From: an uncultured Akkermansia sp.
GTDB taxonomy: Bacteria > Verrucomicrobiota > Verrucomicrobiia > Verrucomicrobiales > Akkermansiaceae
NCBI GenBank assembly: GCA_904501975.1
Contig: CAJGCZ010000005.1
Span: forward strand, 1-64,000
DNA: 64,000 bases
Reading direction: 5' to 3'
Part shown: positions 14,810 through 23,710 of the stretch, in pieces
Numbering within the stretch: position 1 is the stretch's first letter
How the letters are laid out: each line of letters opens with the position of its first letter
Notes under the pieces: generated by a model
What the model saw: only the letters and a program-made list of their open reading frames with translations
Databases searched by the model: none
What the model was told of the DNA's origin: nothing
Program-made: the position numbers and the translations under genes

Positions 14810-15562
14810 TTAGAGCTGTTCGAGGATGGAGTCGTCGATCTCAAAGTTGGAGAACACGTTCATCGTGTCATCGTAGTCGTCAAGACGCTCGAAGAGGCGC
14901 ATGACTTTTTGTGCCGTGGCAACGTCTGTGATGTCGGTGGGGTTTTGGGCGATGGAGACGAGCTTCATGCCGGTGACGTTGCGGCCTGCGGCGGTGAGAG
15001 CCTCGGATACGGCACCGAGGTCGGTGGGGCCGCAAATGAAGGCCCACTCGCCTTCGTTTTCGCCTTCTTCAAATTCATCTGCACCGCAGTCCATGGCCAA
15101 TTCCATAGCGGTGTCTTCATCGAGCTCGGGGGCGTGGATGCTTACCTGGCCTTTGCGGTCGAATTGGTAGGCAACGGAGCCGGGAGTGCCCATGTTGCCG
15201 CCGTTTTTGGAGAAAATGGTGCGGATTTCGGAGGAGCAGCGGTTGGTGTTGTCGGTGGCTACCTCAACGATGAAAGCCGTGCCGGCAGGGCCGTAGCCCT
15301 CGTAAGTTACCTCCTGGATGGTTTCGCCCTGGAGCTCGCCTGTGCCCTTCTTGACGGCGCGGTCGATGTTGTCTTTGGGCATGGAGGCGGCCTTGGCGCC
15401 TTCAATAGCGGCGCGCAAACGCGGGTTGGTATCTACATCACCACCGCCACTTTTGGCTGCGAGGGTGATTTCGTGGGAGTAACGGGCGAATATTTTGCCT
15501 TTTTTCGCGTCGGCTGCTGCCTTCGTGAACTTAATCTTGGACCATTTATTGTGACCGGACAT
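14810..15562 (-). CDS. yebC: YebC/PmpR family protein
   Basis: The 250-residue protein begins with the diagnostic MSGHNKWSKIKFTKAAADAKKGKIFARYSHEI and contains NPRLRAAIEGAKAASMPKDNIDRAVKKGTGE and TYEGYGPAGTAFIVE. The YebC family acts as DNA-binding regulators or, in some members, as ribosome-associated factors that relieve stalling at proline stretches. Length and motifs are normal. A tRNA-Pro gene lies just upstream on the same strand. Confidence 0.95.
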   Translation of the reverse strand: MSGHNKWSKIKFTKAAADAKKGKIFARYSHEITLAAKSGGGDVDTNPRLRAAIEGAKAASMPKDNIDRAVKKGTGELQGETIQEVTYEGYGPAGTAFIVEVATDNTNRCSSEIRTIFSKNGGNMGTPGSVAYQFDRKGQVSIHAPELDEDTAMELAMDCGADEFEEGENEGEWAFICGPTDLGAVSEALTAAGRNVTGMKLVSIAQNPTDITDVATAQKVMRLFERLDDYDDTMNVFSNFEIDDSILEQL

Positions 15563-15837
15563 AGTCTTGTGCTGGTGTGGTGAATGAGAAAAAAATCTCT
15601 GCAGGTGGGGTATGCACCGTGGGGGTGGGCTTGGTGGTTCGGAAGCTCACAAATGGAGGCGCAAAATCCCCGGGTGATTTCGGGTGATGTCGCGACCGGA
15701 TTGTTGAAAGATTTCTCCGAGAAAGTAGGAGGAGAAGGAAACGGGCCGGATGCTTGGGGTGAAATTGGTGCCGGTGTGGCGCATTTTTACCCTTACCACT
15801 AGCCGCCGAAGGGCGGCACCCCGAAATACAAGTTGAG

Positions 15838-15911
<74 letters not shown>

Positions 15912-16057
15912 ATGTTCGTGATGACGGGGCAAGTTTACAGTAAAATCGTATCATTGGCAAGCATAAAGTTAACTTTTTTTGTCATTTTGGGCGTGAAAAC
16001 GGGGTAAAAAGGGGAGTTTCATGCTGAGAAGGGGCGGAAATAGGGGATAAACAGGAT

Positions 16058-16085
16058 GCCCACCCCTCTGCGCGGAGGGGTGGGC
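16058..16085 (-). terminator. Terminator of the gene at 16123-18303
   Basis: GCCCACCCCTC pairs perfectly with GAGGGGTGGGC, about 40 bp beyond the stop codon. Confidence 0.7.
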
Positions 16086-16122
16086 ATGGATAAAGTGATT
16101 GTGCTTTGCGGGAATGGGGGGA

Positions 16123-18303
16123 TTACTCCTCGAGCTCCATGCGCTTAGCGTGCTTGGCCGTGTTGGCGGCGTTCTTGAGCTCGTTTTCCTTAATCGTGTT
16201 GCGTGTCGTTTCAACAAGGCGTGCGAGCTGGTTGTGTCTGTGGCTACCGTGGGTGGCGTTGCACTCTGCCTCAATGTCGTTGAGGATAGAATCAATCCAA
16301 TCATGGTATTCCTTACAGGAGGCGAGGTTCTTGACCACTTTTTCCTTTTGCAGGAAGATGCGGTTGAGCTTATCGTACTCAGCTTGGGCGGTTGCGTCGT
16401 CCGGGTTTTCGTCCACGGCAATGAGCAGCTCCTGCATGCGGGAGGTGTCGGCGTTGAAGTCGCTGTAGGCATCGTTGAGGAGCTTCTTGGCGTCTTCAAT
16501 GCTGCGGGCGCGGTCCTGGGTGAGCACCTTCATGATGACGGCATCCATCGTGGCAATGTACTTGGCTTCGGCTTCGTCGTCTTCATTGCAGGTGCCGCGC
16601 AGTTCTTTGATGTAGCTGACGATATCGTCTTGCTGCCAGGAGCCGAAGAAGTAGCTGTACTTCTGCCAGTTCTTCTTGTCGGACATCTTGCCCTTGTAGT
16701 ATTCCAGCGCTTCGGGAACGCAAGAGAAGGCGAGCATGCGCATAATGTTCTGGGTGCCCAGCTTGTCTTCGTCGCCCTTCACGATGTCGTAGATTTGCTT
16801 GCCGATTTCCTGCTTTTTGCCCATGTCGTCCATCTTCTTGAAGAGAGAGAGCATGTAGGCGCGCATGGCGTTGTTAAGGTTGCCGTCCAAATCCTTAATC
16901 TTGAGGTAATTGATAACCTTATCCACATCCTTGGTGGTGGCAAGGCGTTCCTTGTACGTCCAGATAACGGTGAGCACCTCGGCATCGTCCTTCGGGTTGA
17001 GGGGCTTAGCCAAGTCGTTCAGCTTCTTATTAAGGTTCTTAATGTTGGATTTGGTGAGGCGGTCGAGCAGCTCATCCAGCAGCTCCGGGTGCATCTTGGT
17101 GGCGTTTGCAGCGAGGGTTTTGAACACTTGGTTGCAAATCTTGCTGTCCAACTCAGAGGCAATGCCGAGCAAAACGCAGGCGTGCATGGCGGTGCCCACA
17201 GTGTTGGGGCCATAACGCAGGTTGCCGGTTTCGTCTGTTTCATCGTGGTTAAGGATGATGTGGAGCAGGAGGTCGGCATCTTCCTTGGTGCACTTAATGT
17301 CCACATTCTTTGCCTTGGCGTCTTCCAGGTTAAATACTTCCTTCTGGTTAATGTCGATGGCGCGGTAGAGAACGGCCTTAATCTTTTCGCGGTCTTTCTC
17401 AATGGCGGCGACATCTGCCTTGGAGGATTGGACCATGGTGAATACCACACCGGCCATAACGGCAAGAACACCGCAGGCAATGTAGAATACAGGCTTCTTG
17501 TGGAAGGGCTTCTTGCTGGTTTCGTATTGCAGCTTCTCCATGGTGGCCTGGTAGTGAGCCATTTCTTCCTCCGTCATGGCTACTTCTTCCTCTGCGCCTT
17601 CGGGGGCATCTGTAATGGTGGGAGGGGGCGGTGTGCCGGGAGGCAGCGGGGTGGATGCTGCGGGAGCGGGACGCTGTGCTGCCGGTTTGGGGCTCAGTGC
17701 GGGTTTAGCGGTGCTAAGAGCGGGCTTGGCGGCACCGGGGCGGGCAACGGAGAGCTTGGGGCCGGCGGCCTTGGTAGGCGCGGGGCGGGCCGTGGCAAGC
17801 TTGGGAGCTGCTACGGTTTTAGTGGGGGCGGAAACAGGTTGCGGGGCGGCGACGATGGCCGGGGCTTCTTCTTCTGCAGCAGCGGCGGCAGCAGCAGCTT
17901 GTGCCTCGGCCTCAGCTTGGGCGGCTGCAGCGGCGGCGGCTTCTGCTTCTGCCTGGGCAGCGGCTGCTGCGGCAGCTTCAGCCTCTGCTTGGGCTTGCAT
18001 TTGAGCTTCGTACTCGGCCATCTGGCGGTTGTACTCCTCCATTTGTCGGTTATATTCCTCCATCTGGCGCTCGTATTCCTGCTGAGCCTTGATGGCTTCT
18101 TCATCCACAGCGGGTTCGGGGGTTACCTCGGCAGGAGCGGGAGCCGGAGCAGGTGCGGCGGCCGGCTGCGGTGTTTTCGGGGCAATGGTGCGACCACCGG
18201 CGCCAAGCAGAGTAACGCGCTTGGTGGGAACGGTGCCGCTGTTGAGGAGCACGCGGCGGGGAGCAGCGGCCGGGGCTACGGTTTTAAGTTTAGGATCAGC
18301 CAT
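16123..18303 (-). CDS. Large single-pass membrane protein with Ala/Pro-rich N-terminus, unknown
   Basis: No known family is recognised in this 726-residue protein. Residues 1-65 are Pro/Ala-rich. Residues 66-145 are a heptad-like segment, first repeats of YNRQMEE then Ala/Glu/Gln blocks, probably one long helix or coiled coil. Residues 150-232 are again Pro/Ala/Lys-rich, with repeated PKL and ARP motifs. A single membrane helix lies at about 271-291 after the basic KKPFHKK. The remaining 430 residues are soluble, helical and charged. There is no signal peptide, so the N-terminal linker should be cytoplasmic and the C-terminal domain periplasmic. It stands alone, with its own terminator. A scaffold or envelope-spanning role is possible but unproven. 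Confidence 0.7.
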   Translation of the reverse strand: MADPKLKTVAPAAAPRRVLLNSGTVPTKRVTLLGAGGRTIAPKTPQPAAAPAPAPAPAEVTPEPAVDEEAIKAQQEYERQMEEYNRQMEEYNRQMAEYEAQMQAQAEAEAAAAAAAQAEAEAAAAAAAQAEAEAQAAAAAAAAEEEAPAIVAAPQPVSAPTKTVAAPKLATARPAPTKAAGPKLSVARPGAAKPALSTAKPALSPKPAAQRPAPAASTPLPPGTPPPPTITDAPEGAEEEVAMTEEEMAHYQATMEKLQYETSKKPFHKKPVFYIACGVLAVMAGVVFTMVQSSKADVAAIEKDREKIKAVLYRAIDINQKEVFNLEDAKAKNVDIKCTKEDADLLLHIILNHDETDETGNLRYGPNTVGTAMHACVLLGIASELDSKICNQVFKTLAANATKMHPELLDELLDRLTKSNIKNLNKKLNDLAKPLNPKDDAEVLTVIWTYKERLATTKDVDKVINYLKIKDLDGNLNNAMRAYMLSLFKKMDDMGKKQEIGKQIYDIVKGDEDKLGTQNIMRMLAFSCVPEALEYYKGKMSDKKNWQKYSYFFGSWQQDDIVSYIKELRGTCNEDDEAEAKYIATMDAVIMKVLTQDRARSIEDAKKLLNDAYSDFNADTSRMQELLIAVDENPDDATAQAEYDKLNRIFLQKEKVVKNLASCKEYHDWIDSILNDIEAECNATHGSHRHNQLARLVETTRNTIKENELKNAANTAKHAKRMELEE

Positions 18304-18385
18304 AAAAAGAGAGATTGGTGTTAAGCTACTGGGGCTATTCTATCTTTTTTTTAGTCGGATTGCAATCACGGAATTCATGTGAGGC

Positions 18386-19408
18386 TTAATTTTGCTGATT
18401 TTCCTTGTGGTGGCCGTGGCAACGGAGGCGCAGAATGAGGAGTCCGCAGAGGCACAGAAGGGTGATTGCGTAGGTGGTAGCGGCGGGTAACAGCGGCAGG
18501 TTGCCTTGCAGGGTGGAGTCTACCGGGGCTGCGAGGGCTCCCCAGTTGTAGAGGAGAACGGAAAGGATGGCCATGGCACCGACCGTGCGTTGCACGGCGT
18601 GTTTTTGGCGAAGTGCCGGAATCAGCAAGGCGATAAGGGGAAGCAGCAGAAGGCTGTTGGCCCAGAGCTTGAGCTCCATCCATCCCTCAGAAAATAGGGT
18701 GGGGCCGGTGGGGTAACTGATGATGAGTTGTGAGAATCCCGTAGCATAGAGGGAGAGTGCCAAGGCGGTAATGGTGAGCCACACAAAGGGGGTGTTGGAT
18801 GTTTGCCCTCCGGCGGGTAGAAGCAGGATGGCGCCCAGCGGAAGCAGGAGGGCTAAGGCTACGAAATCGATGGGGAGCCCGTTCCACCAGAATTGCCCGG
18901 CCATAAGCCCGACTGCGGAGCTCATGAGCATGGCAAGTGTGCCCTTGCGGTAAGGGAGGTAGGTGTTGAATAAGCGGACTGCAATCATGGTGCCTAGGCC
19001 GATGAGGAGCAGAAGTCTGTAATTTTCTGCGCTGTAAAGGCTGCTGCTGTTGGGGGATGGCATACCCAACCACGGGAAGATGCACGGAAGGGCTGCATAG
19101 CAGGTGCCCAAGGTGACCCAGCCGCACCACAGTCCGGCATCTGCCAAAAGGTTGAGGCGGCGTGTGGGTACCCAGTCTGCTCCGCACAGCGGAAGAATGG
19201 CTCGCCAAAATTCTGCCCCCAGGCCTAAGGCAACTACGGCGAGCCCTGCAGCAAAAATGGCTGTGGGGAGGGCGAATACCATATCGTAGACGGGGACGAG
19301 CCCCAGCATTTTACCGGTATCGGTGGGTGGGGTGCCCAGTGTGTGCTGAATGGAGGTGGCAGCTAAGAGGGCGAATAAGACTAACAGTACCAGAAAGGCG
19401 CGTTTCAT
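18386..19408 (-). CDS. Multi-spanning membrane protein of the NrfD/cytochrome c operon
   Basis: The 340-residue protein has about nine to ten hydrophobic helices and no recognised soluble domain. A signal-anchor-like first helix (RAFLVLLVLFALLAATSIQ) is followed by a loop with TDTGKML. Conserved His residues are not obvious apart from a C-terminal HGHH. It overlaps the upstream cytochrome gene by 4 bp (ATGA), so it is translationally coupled and probably forms part of the same membrane redox complex, perhaps as a quinone-site or proton-path subunit. The family was not identified. Confidence 0.65.
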   Translation of the reverse strand: MKRAFLVLLVLFALLAATSIQHTLGTPPTDTGKMLGLVPVYDMVFALPTAIFAAGLAVVALGLGAEFWRAILPLCGADWVPTRRLNLLADAGLWCGWVTLGTCYAALPCIFPWLGMPSPNSSSLYSAENYRLLLLIGLGTMIAVRLFNTYLPYRKGTLAMLMSSAVGLMAGQFWWNGLPIDFVALALLLPLGAILLLPAGGQTSNTPFVWLTITALALSLYATGFSQLIISYPTGPTLFSEGWMELKLWANSLLLLPLIALLIPALRQKHAVQRTVGAMAILSVLLYNWGALAAPVDSTLQGNLPLLPAATTYAITLLCLCGLLILRLRCHGHHKENQQN

Positions 19409-19851
19409 TGTTGTTGAAAATGGGTGAGGATGTGGTGAATGAGGGAGTCGATTTCCGTTTCCTGTAGTTTGTTGTGAAAGGCGGGCATGGCTCCGCGTCC
19501 CTCGCGGAGGGATTGCTTGAGCTCCGGGGCGGATTTGCGGATGGTGGTGAGATTGCCGACGGCGGGCATGCCGGGGTAGGCGGCTGTGTAGCTTTGTCCG
19601 TTGCCGTTAGCGCCGTGGCAGACGGCGCAATGGTTGGTGAATAGCTGTGCCGCTTCCCTTGGTGCGGGTGGCGGACCGAATGGTACTGTGCCAACGGGCG
19701 GCGCTGCCGCAGGGTGGGCTGCGGTGGGGGGGAGTGCCATGTCTTGCACGAGTAGAACGGGCTCGCGTGCGATGCTTACCTGCTGCAGGAGTAGCAGGGT
19801 GAGCAGCCCAATGAGGCAGAGCAGGGCAATAACGCTGAGGCGGGTTTTCAT
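19405..19851 (-). CDS. Membrane-anchored monohaem cytochrome c
   Basis: The 148-residue protein has an N-terminal hydrophobic anchor at about 5-24, a Pro/Ala-rich linker at 40-65, and one class I cytochrome c domain. CAVCH at 75-79 binds haem and Met in GAMPAF (about 120) is the likely sixth ligand. It would carry electrons on the outer face of the inner membrane. It overlaps genes on both sides by 4 bp, so it is the middle gene of a three-gene operon. The arrangement resembles the ActE subunit of alternative complex III, though the other Act subunits are missing here. Confidence 0.8.
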   Translation of the reverse strand: MKTRLSVIALLCLIGLLTLLLLQQVSIAREPVLLVQDMALPPTAAHPAAAPPVGTVPFGPPPAPREAAQLFTNHCAVCHGANGNGQSYTAAYPGMPAVGNLTTIRKSAPELKQSLREGRGAMPAFHNKLQETEIDSLIHHILTHFQQQ

Positions 19852-21179
19852 GCTTGGCGGGTGGCTCGTATATAGTTAATGTAGACACCGAGCCCGGCTC
19901 CTAACAAAAGCAGGACAAACAGGGCGGGTATGTAGTAGAAAAATCCTTGCGGGCTGCTGCCTGCGGCACCGGCGGTGTCGGCCGTTTGGGTGAAGACGGC
20001 CCAGAGGCAAGCGAGGAGAAGACTAATGATGGAGCCGAACAGGGCGGCGCGGCGTGGTGAGGTGGGGGGCGTGTGGCTGAGGTGGGCGCGTGGGTCTGCT
20101 TGCTCTGCCGGCATGCGAGGGGCAATGAGGAGGAAAAGTGCCAGAAAAAGGCCGGCACTGCCCAGCAGCATGGCGACATCCACCGAGCTGGGCGAGTAGG
20201 TGCCACCGGCTGCATGCAGGGAGCGCTCGATGATGATTTGGACGCGCTCTTGCCACATGCCGATGAGTATGCCGATGCTGATGAGGGCTACAACGAGGCG
20301 GTTGTGGCGCAGCTTGCGGATGCTGAGGATGCCGAGGGGTAAGGCCACGTTGAGCAGGAGCATGAGGGCGTAACCGGTGCCCCAATGCCGGGGCTCGGTG
20401 ACGAGCTCGTACAGATAGAATAAACCCATAGCCCCGCTGAGTGCGGCGGTGAGTGTGGACAGTTTGGCGATGAGCCCGATGCGGCTACGCCGCCACAGAG
20501 CAATAAGCTGCACGGCGGCCATGCCGGAAAGCAGTGCCCCGCATACGAAGTAGGGGGGGATGATGACGCTCTGCCACCGCAGGGTAAGAGCAAAATCACT
20601 GCCGACTACGCTGTGCACGGTGATGACCAGGGGAGTGAGAATGCCTGCCATGAGTAGGCTGCTGTGTGCCCAGAGGGTGCGGTGCGAGGGGCGCTTTTCT
20701 CCCTGCATGCCCATGAGCCAAAAGAGTACGGAGAGCAGAAAATAGGAGGAAATGGCGGCGGCGTCCCACAGGAGGGCTGATGCCATCTCCGGCCATACGC
20801 CGGTGGGGACTCGGATGGGCGCCATTTGCCATATCATGTATGCGCGCCCTACGTGAATGAGCGGAAAGACGGCGGCGGTGCAGACGGCGCAGAGGGTCAT
20901 GAGCTCGGCATGGCGGGCAATGCCGCGGCGCCAGCGTTTGCCGGTGAGCAGAAGAATGGCGGAGATGAGTGTGCCGGCGTGCCCTAAGCCAATCCAGAAG
21001 ACAAAGAGGACGATGTCCCACCCCCAGGGGACGTGGTTGTTGACTCCTAGTACACCTACGCCTTCGGTGGCAATGCGGATGGCGCTCCACCCCAGCCCCC
21101 ATGCCGCCAAGAGCAAGCACAAGACCACCGTTACGGTGTAACGGTGTGGCTTGGTGCAGGTGGAGGGCCGGTGGCTCAT
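19848..21179 (-). CDS. NrfD/ActC-like quinol-interacting membrane subunit
   Basis: From the start at 21179 (MSHRPSTCTK) the protein has 443 residues and about ten membrane helices. GVNNHVPWGWDIVLFVFWIGLGHAGTLISA and HVGRAYMIWQ are characteristic of the NrfD family, which passes electrons and protons from quinol in polysulfide reductase and alternative complex III. An upstream in-frame ATG at 21509 is rejected because it would overlap the divergent gene at 21273. The usual iron-sulfur partner (ActB/NrfC type) is absent. The downstream cytochrome c overlaps by 4 bp, suggesting a minimal quinol:cytochrome c module. Confidence 0.8.
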   Translation of the reverse strand: MSHRPSTCTKPHRYTVTVVLCLLLAAWGLGWSAIRIATEGVGVLGVNNHVPWGWDIVLFVFWIGLGHAGTLISAILLLTGKRWRRGIARHAELMTLCAVCTAAVFPLIHVGRAYMIWQMAPIRVPTGVWPEMASALLWDAAAISSYFLLSVLFWLMGMQGEKRPSHRTLWAHSSLLMAGILTPLVITVHSVVGSDFALTLRWQSVIIPPYFVCGALLSGMAAVQLIALWRRSRIGLIAKLSTLTAALSGAMGLFYLYELVTEPRHWGTGYALMLLLNVALPLGILSIRKLRHNRLVVALISIGILIGMWQERVQIIIERSLHAAGGTYSPSSVDVAMLLGSAGLFLALFLLIAPRMPAEQADPRAHLSHTPPTSPRRAALFGSIISLLLACLWAVFTQTADTAGAAGSSPQGFFYYIPALFVLLLLGAGLGVYINYIRATRQA

Positions 21180-21272
21180 ACGGGCTGTATTGTAGCAGAC
21201 GAAAGACGGCACCGCAAGCAGCAAAGCCACTTGTTTTTGAATGTTACTGTGGCGTGGGGGTGTACTTATGGT

Positions 21273-22400
21273 ATGACGGATAAAAAAATGGTGTTCTTGA
21301 TAGCCTTGCTGGCACTGACGGGGTGTGAGCCGAAGCCGCGTGCAGGCGTTGCAGCCTTGCCTGAGTATGCGGTGCAAACCGTGCACCCTAGCGTGCAGGA
21401 TGTGACGATTTACTGCGAGTGGATTGGCCGCTTGGAGGCAGAGGTTACTGCTGAGGTGCTGCCGCATGTGGAGGGCTATGTGAAACAGCGATGTTTTGCC
21501 AACGGGCAAACGGTACAGAAGGGACAGGTGCTTTATTTATTAGATGACTCTTTGTATGCCGAGGCTTTGAGCCGGGCCCGCCAAGAGGAAACTGAGGCTG
21601 CGGCTCAGGCACGCGAGGCTCAGGAAAATGTGGAGTATTACCGCCCGCTGGTGCAGGATGGTGCGGTGGCGCGACAAACATTTACGGAGGCGCTGCGTGG
21701 CGCTGAAGCTGCTGATGCGGCCTTGGCTGCGGCGCGAGCTGCTGTGGAAAGTGCACAAACGAATGTGGATTATTGCACGTTGCGCTCGCCGCTGAATGGT
21801 ATTGCCGGGTTTGCTGATGCAGATGTGGGAAGCTATGTGTCGCCCAACGGAAATCCGATGGTGACGGTGAGCTGTATAGAGCCGATGCGGGTGACATTCA
21901 GTATCACTGAGCAGGATTGGCTGAACCAGGGTGGGGTACAGGGTGCGTTGCGACCCGGGGCGGAGTTGGAGGTGGTATTAGCCAATGGTAATGTATACCC
22001 TCACCGCGCTGTGATTACAGGCGTGGATAATGTGGTGGCAGATACAATGGGAACTTTGCAGATGGATGCGCGGGTACCTAATGAGGGTGATTTGCTGCGC
22101 CCGGGGATGTTTGTGAATGTGCGTGCCGCGGTGAAGGTGCTGAATGGTGCGATGATGGTGCCTGTAGGGGCTATTGTTGCGCAGCAAGGGAAGCAATTTG
22201 TGCTGGTGACGGAGGCGAGCGGAAAGGTAAAGCTTGTTCCCGTGACAACGGGGGTGACCCGACAGGGCTTAATTGTGGTGCAGGGAGCACTGAAACCACA
22301 GGACTGTGTTGTGACGGTAGGCACGCAGCAAGCGCTGATGGCTTTGGCTGGGCGTGCTAAGTTGCACGTGTTGACTCCTGCGCAGGGAGGTAAAGATTAA
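21273..22400 (+). CDS. RND-type periplasmic adaptor lipoprotein (membrane fusion protein)
   Basis: The 375-residue protein starts at 21273 with a short signal peptide and the lipobox LTGC, so it should be lipid-anchored. It has the adaptor layout: VLPHVEGYVKQRCFANGQTVQKGQVLYLLDD (lipoyl half), a coiled-coil hairpin of Ala/Glu-rich helices, TLRSPLNGIAGFADADVGSYV (second lipoyl half), then beta-barrel and membrane-proximal domains. Such proteins link an inner-membrane RND pump to an outer-membrane channel. No pump or channel gene follows; the next gene is convergent and overlaps by 4 bp. It is therefore an orphan adaptor whose partners must be elsewhere. Confidence 0.88.
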   Translation: MTDKKMVFLIALLALTGCEPKPRAGVAALPEYAVQTVHPSVQDVTIYCEWIGRLEAEVTAEVLPHVEGYVKQRCFANGQTVQKGQVLYLLDDSLYAEALSRARQEETEAAAQAREAQENVEYYRPLVQDGAVARQTFTEALRGAEAADAALAAARAAVESAQTNVDYCTLRSPLNGIAGFADADVGSYVSPNGNPMVTVSCIEPMRVTFSITEQDWLNQGGVQGALRPGAELEVVLANGNVYPHRAVITGVDNVVADTMGTLQMDARVPNEGDLLRPGMFVNVRAAVKVLNGAMMVPVGAIVAQQGKQFVLVTEASGKVKLVPVTTGVTRQGLIVVQGALKPQDCVVTVGTQQALMALAGRAKLHVLTPAQGGKD

Positions 22401-22924
22401 GATGCTTCGGTAGCCGGGGTGAGGCGTTCTCCTTGGCTGATGGTATTCGTTATGTAGTCGAGCTCATCTGCGGGGAGGGTGCCGTCGTTGGCGTAAAAAA
22501 TCAAATCATAAAAGCTGCCTTTTTCGAAACATCCCCAATCATGAAAGGTGAAGGTGATGCCGATGGCGTTGTTGTTGCTGAGGTGAACGAGAACCCCGCC
22601 GTCTGTGTCATCGTAGATACCGTTGAGCTGCTCTTTGTCCCATGTGGGCGGTATTGCTACCGGGATGGCATGAGCCGGAAGTTGCGGGCAGTGGAAAAAT
22701 TGACGATGCGCATTCATGTGAATGATGCCTCCATCGTGTGCGAACCAATATTCTTTTTGGGGTGAGGTGCCGGCGTAGCGCAGCGTGGTGATGATGCTTT
22801 TTAGAAGGTAGCGGAAGGAGTGGCTACGGAACGCACGGAGGTGGAAGCGTGCCTCATGCAGTTTATGAAAGAGTCGTTTTATTCCCCGCGGCGGAGGGAT
22901 GATTCTTTCATAAACCGCAATCAT
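22397..22924 (-). CDS. Hypothetical protein, last gene of the gatCA-thiD operon
   Basis: The 175-residue product has a basic N-terminal region (RIIPPPRGIKRLFHKLHEARFHLRAFRSHSFRYL) and a mixed C-terminal part with KEYWFAHDGGIIHMNAHRQFFHCP and GITFTFHDWGCFEKGSFYDLIFYANDGTL. It has no membrane segment or signal peptide and matches no family I can name. It starts three bases after the thiD stop and is probably co-transcribed with it. The basic N-terminus could mean a later true start. Confidence 0.55.
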   Translation of the reverse strand: MIAVYERIIPPPRGIKRLFHKLHEARFHLRAFRSHSFRYLLKSIITTLRYAGTSPQKEYWFAHDGGIIHMNAHRQFFHCPQLPAHAIPVAIPPTWDKEQLNGIYDDTDGGVLVHLSNNNAIGITFTFHDWGCFEKGSFYDLIFYANDGTLPADELDYITNTISQGERLTPATEAS

Positions 22925-22927
22925 GTT

Positions 22928-23710
22928 TTATACATGGTGGTTGACAGCCCAGAGGTCTCCCAGTTGGTGAGAGGTGGCAATGGACTTGGTGATGTATCGG
23001 AGGGAGAGCTCTACCGCCTGCACGAGGTTGTGCCCGTGGGCGAGATGAGCGGCTACGGCGCTGGACAGGGTGCAGCCTGTGCCGTGGGTGGAGATGCCCA
23101 GTGTGCGAGGGTGAGACCAGCGATGGGCGGTGCCGTCTTTTTGCACCAAGATATCGGTGCAGGTGTTGCTGCCTAAGTGACCGCCTTTGGCCAGCACGGC
23201 GCAATTGTATTTTTGGGAAAGAACGGTGGCGGCTTGTTGCAGGTCGTCTGCCGTGGAGATGGGTTCTGTTGTGCCGAGCAGGCGCTGCAGTTCATCCAAG
23301 TTGGGCGTGAGCACGGTGGTGCGGGGCATGAGGCTTTGCTCGTACACGCTGATGGCTGCTTGGAGTATGAGCGGCTCGCCGGCGGTGGCAATCATGACGG
23401 GATCCACCACGATGGGACCGCTGTAGTCGTTAAGCGCGGCTACAACGGCTTGGACTATCTCCGGGCTATAAAGCATGCCGGTTTTGATGGCGGCTACGGG
23501 GAAGTGCTGTAGGCAGATGCGCACTTGGTCGGCCACGAATTGAGGCTCCATGGCAACGATGCCTTCCACTTTGCCGGGAACCTCGCTCACGACGCAGGTG
23601 ACTGCTGTGAGCGGATAGCAGCCCAAGGCAAAGCCTGCCTTGAGGTCTGCCTGGAGTCCGGCCCCGGCGGAGCAATCTGAACCGGCGATGCTGAGATAGA
23701 CGGGGGTCAT
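22928..23710 (-). CDS. thiD: Hydroxymethylpyrimidine (phosphate) kinase
   Basis: The 260-residue protein has the ribokinase-like fold of ThiD: SIAGSDCSAGAGLQADLKA at the substrate site, VVDPVMIATAGEPL, TVLTPNLDEL, and the anion-hole motif THGTGCTLSSAVAAHLA with the catalytic Cys. It phosphorylates hydroxymethylpyrimidine twice in thiamine synthesis. The gene overlaps the end of gatA by 4 bp (ATGA). No other thiamine genes or thiamine riboswitch are visible nearby. Confidence 0.93.
   Translation of the reverse strand: MTPVYLSIAGSDCSAGAGLQADLKAGFALGCYPLTAVTCVVSEVPGKVEGIVAMEPQFVADQVRICLQHFPVAAIKTGMLYSPEIVQAVVAALNDYSGPIVVDPVMIATAGEPLILQAAISVYEQSLMPRTTVLTPNLDELQRLLGTTEPISTADDLQQAATVLSQKYNCAVLAKGGHLGSNTCTDILVQKDGTAHRWSHPRTLGISTHGTGCTLSSAVAAHLAHGHNLVQAVELSLRYITKSIATSHQLGDLWAVNHHV

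Noticed and set aside
16099..18324. 741-codon open frame antisense to the Ala/Pro-rich membrane protein gene
   Set aside because: Its Gly/Cys/Ser/Leu-rich translation mirrors the biased codons of the minus-strand gene. It has no start context and no recognisable domain.
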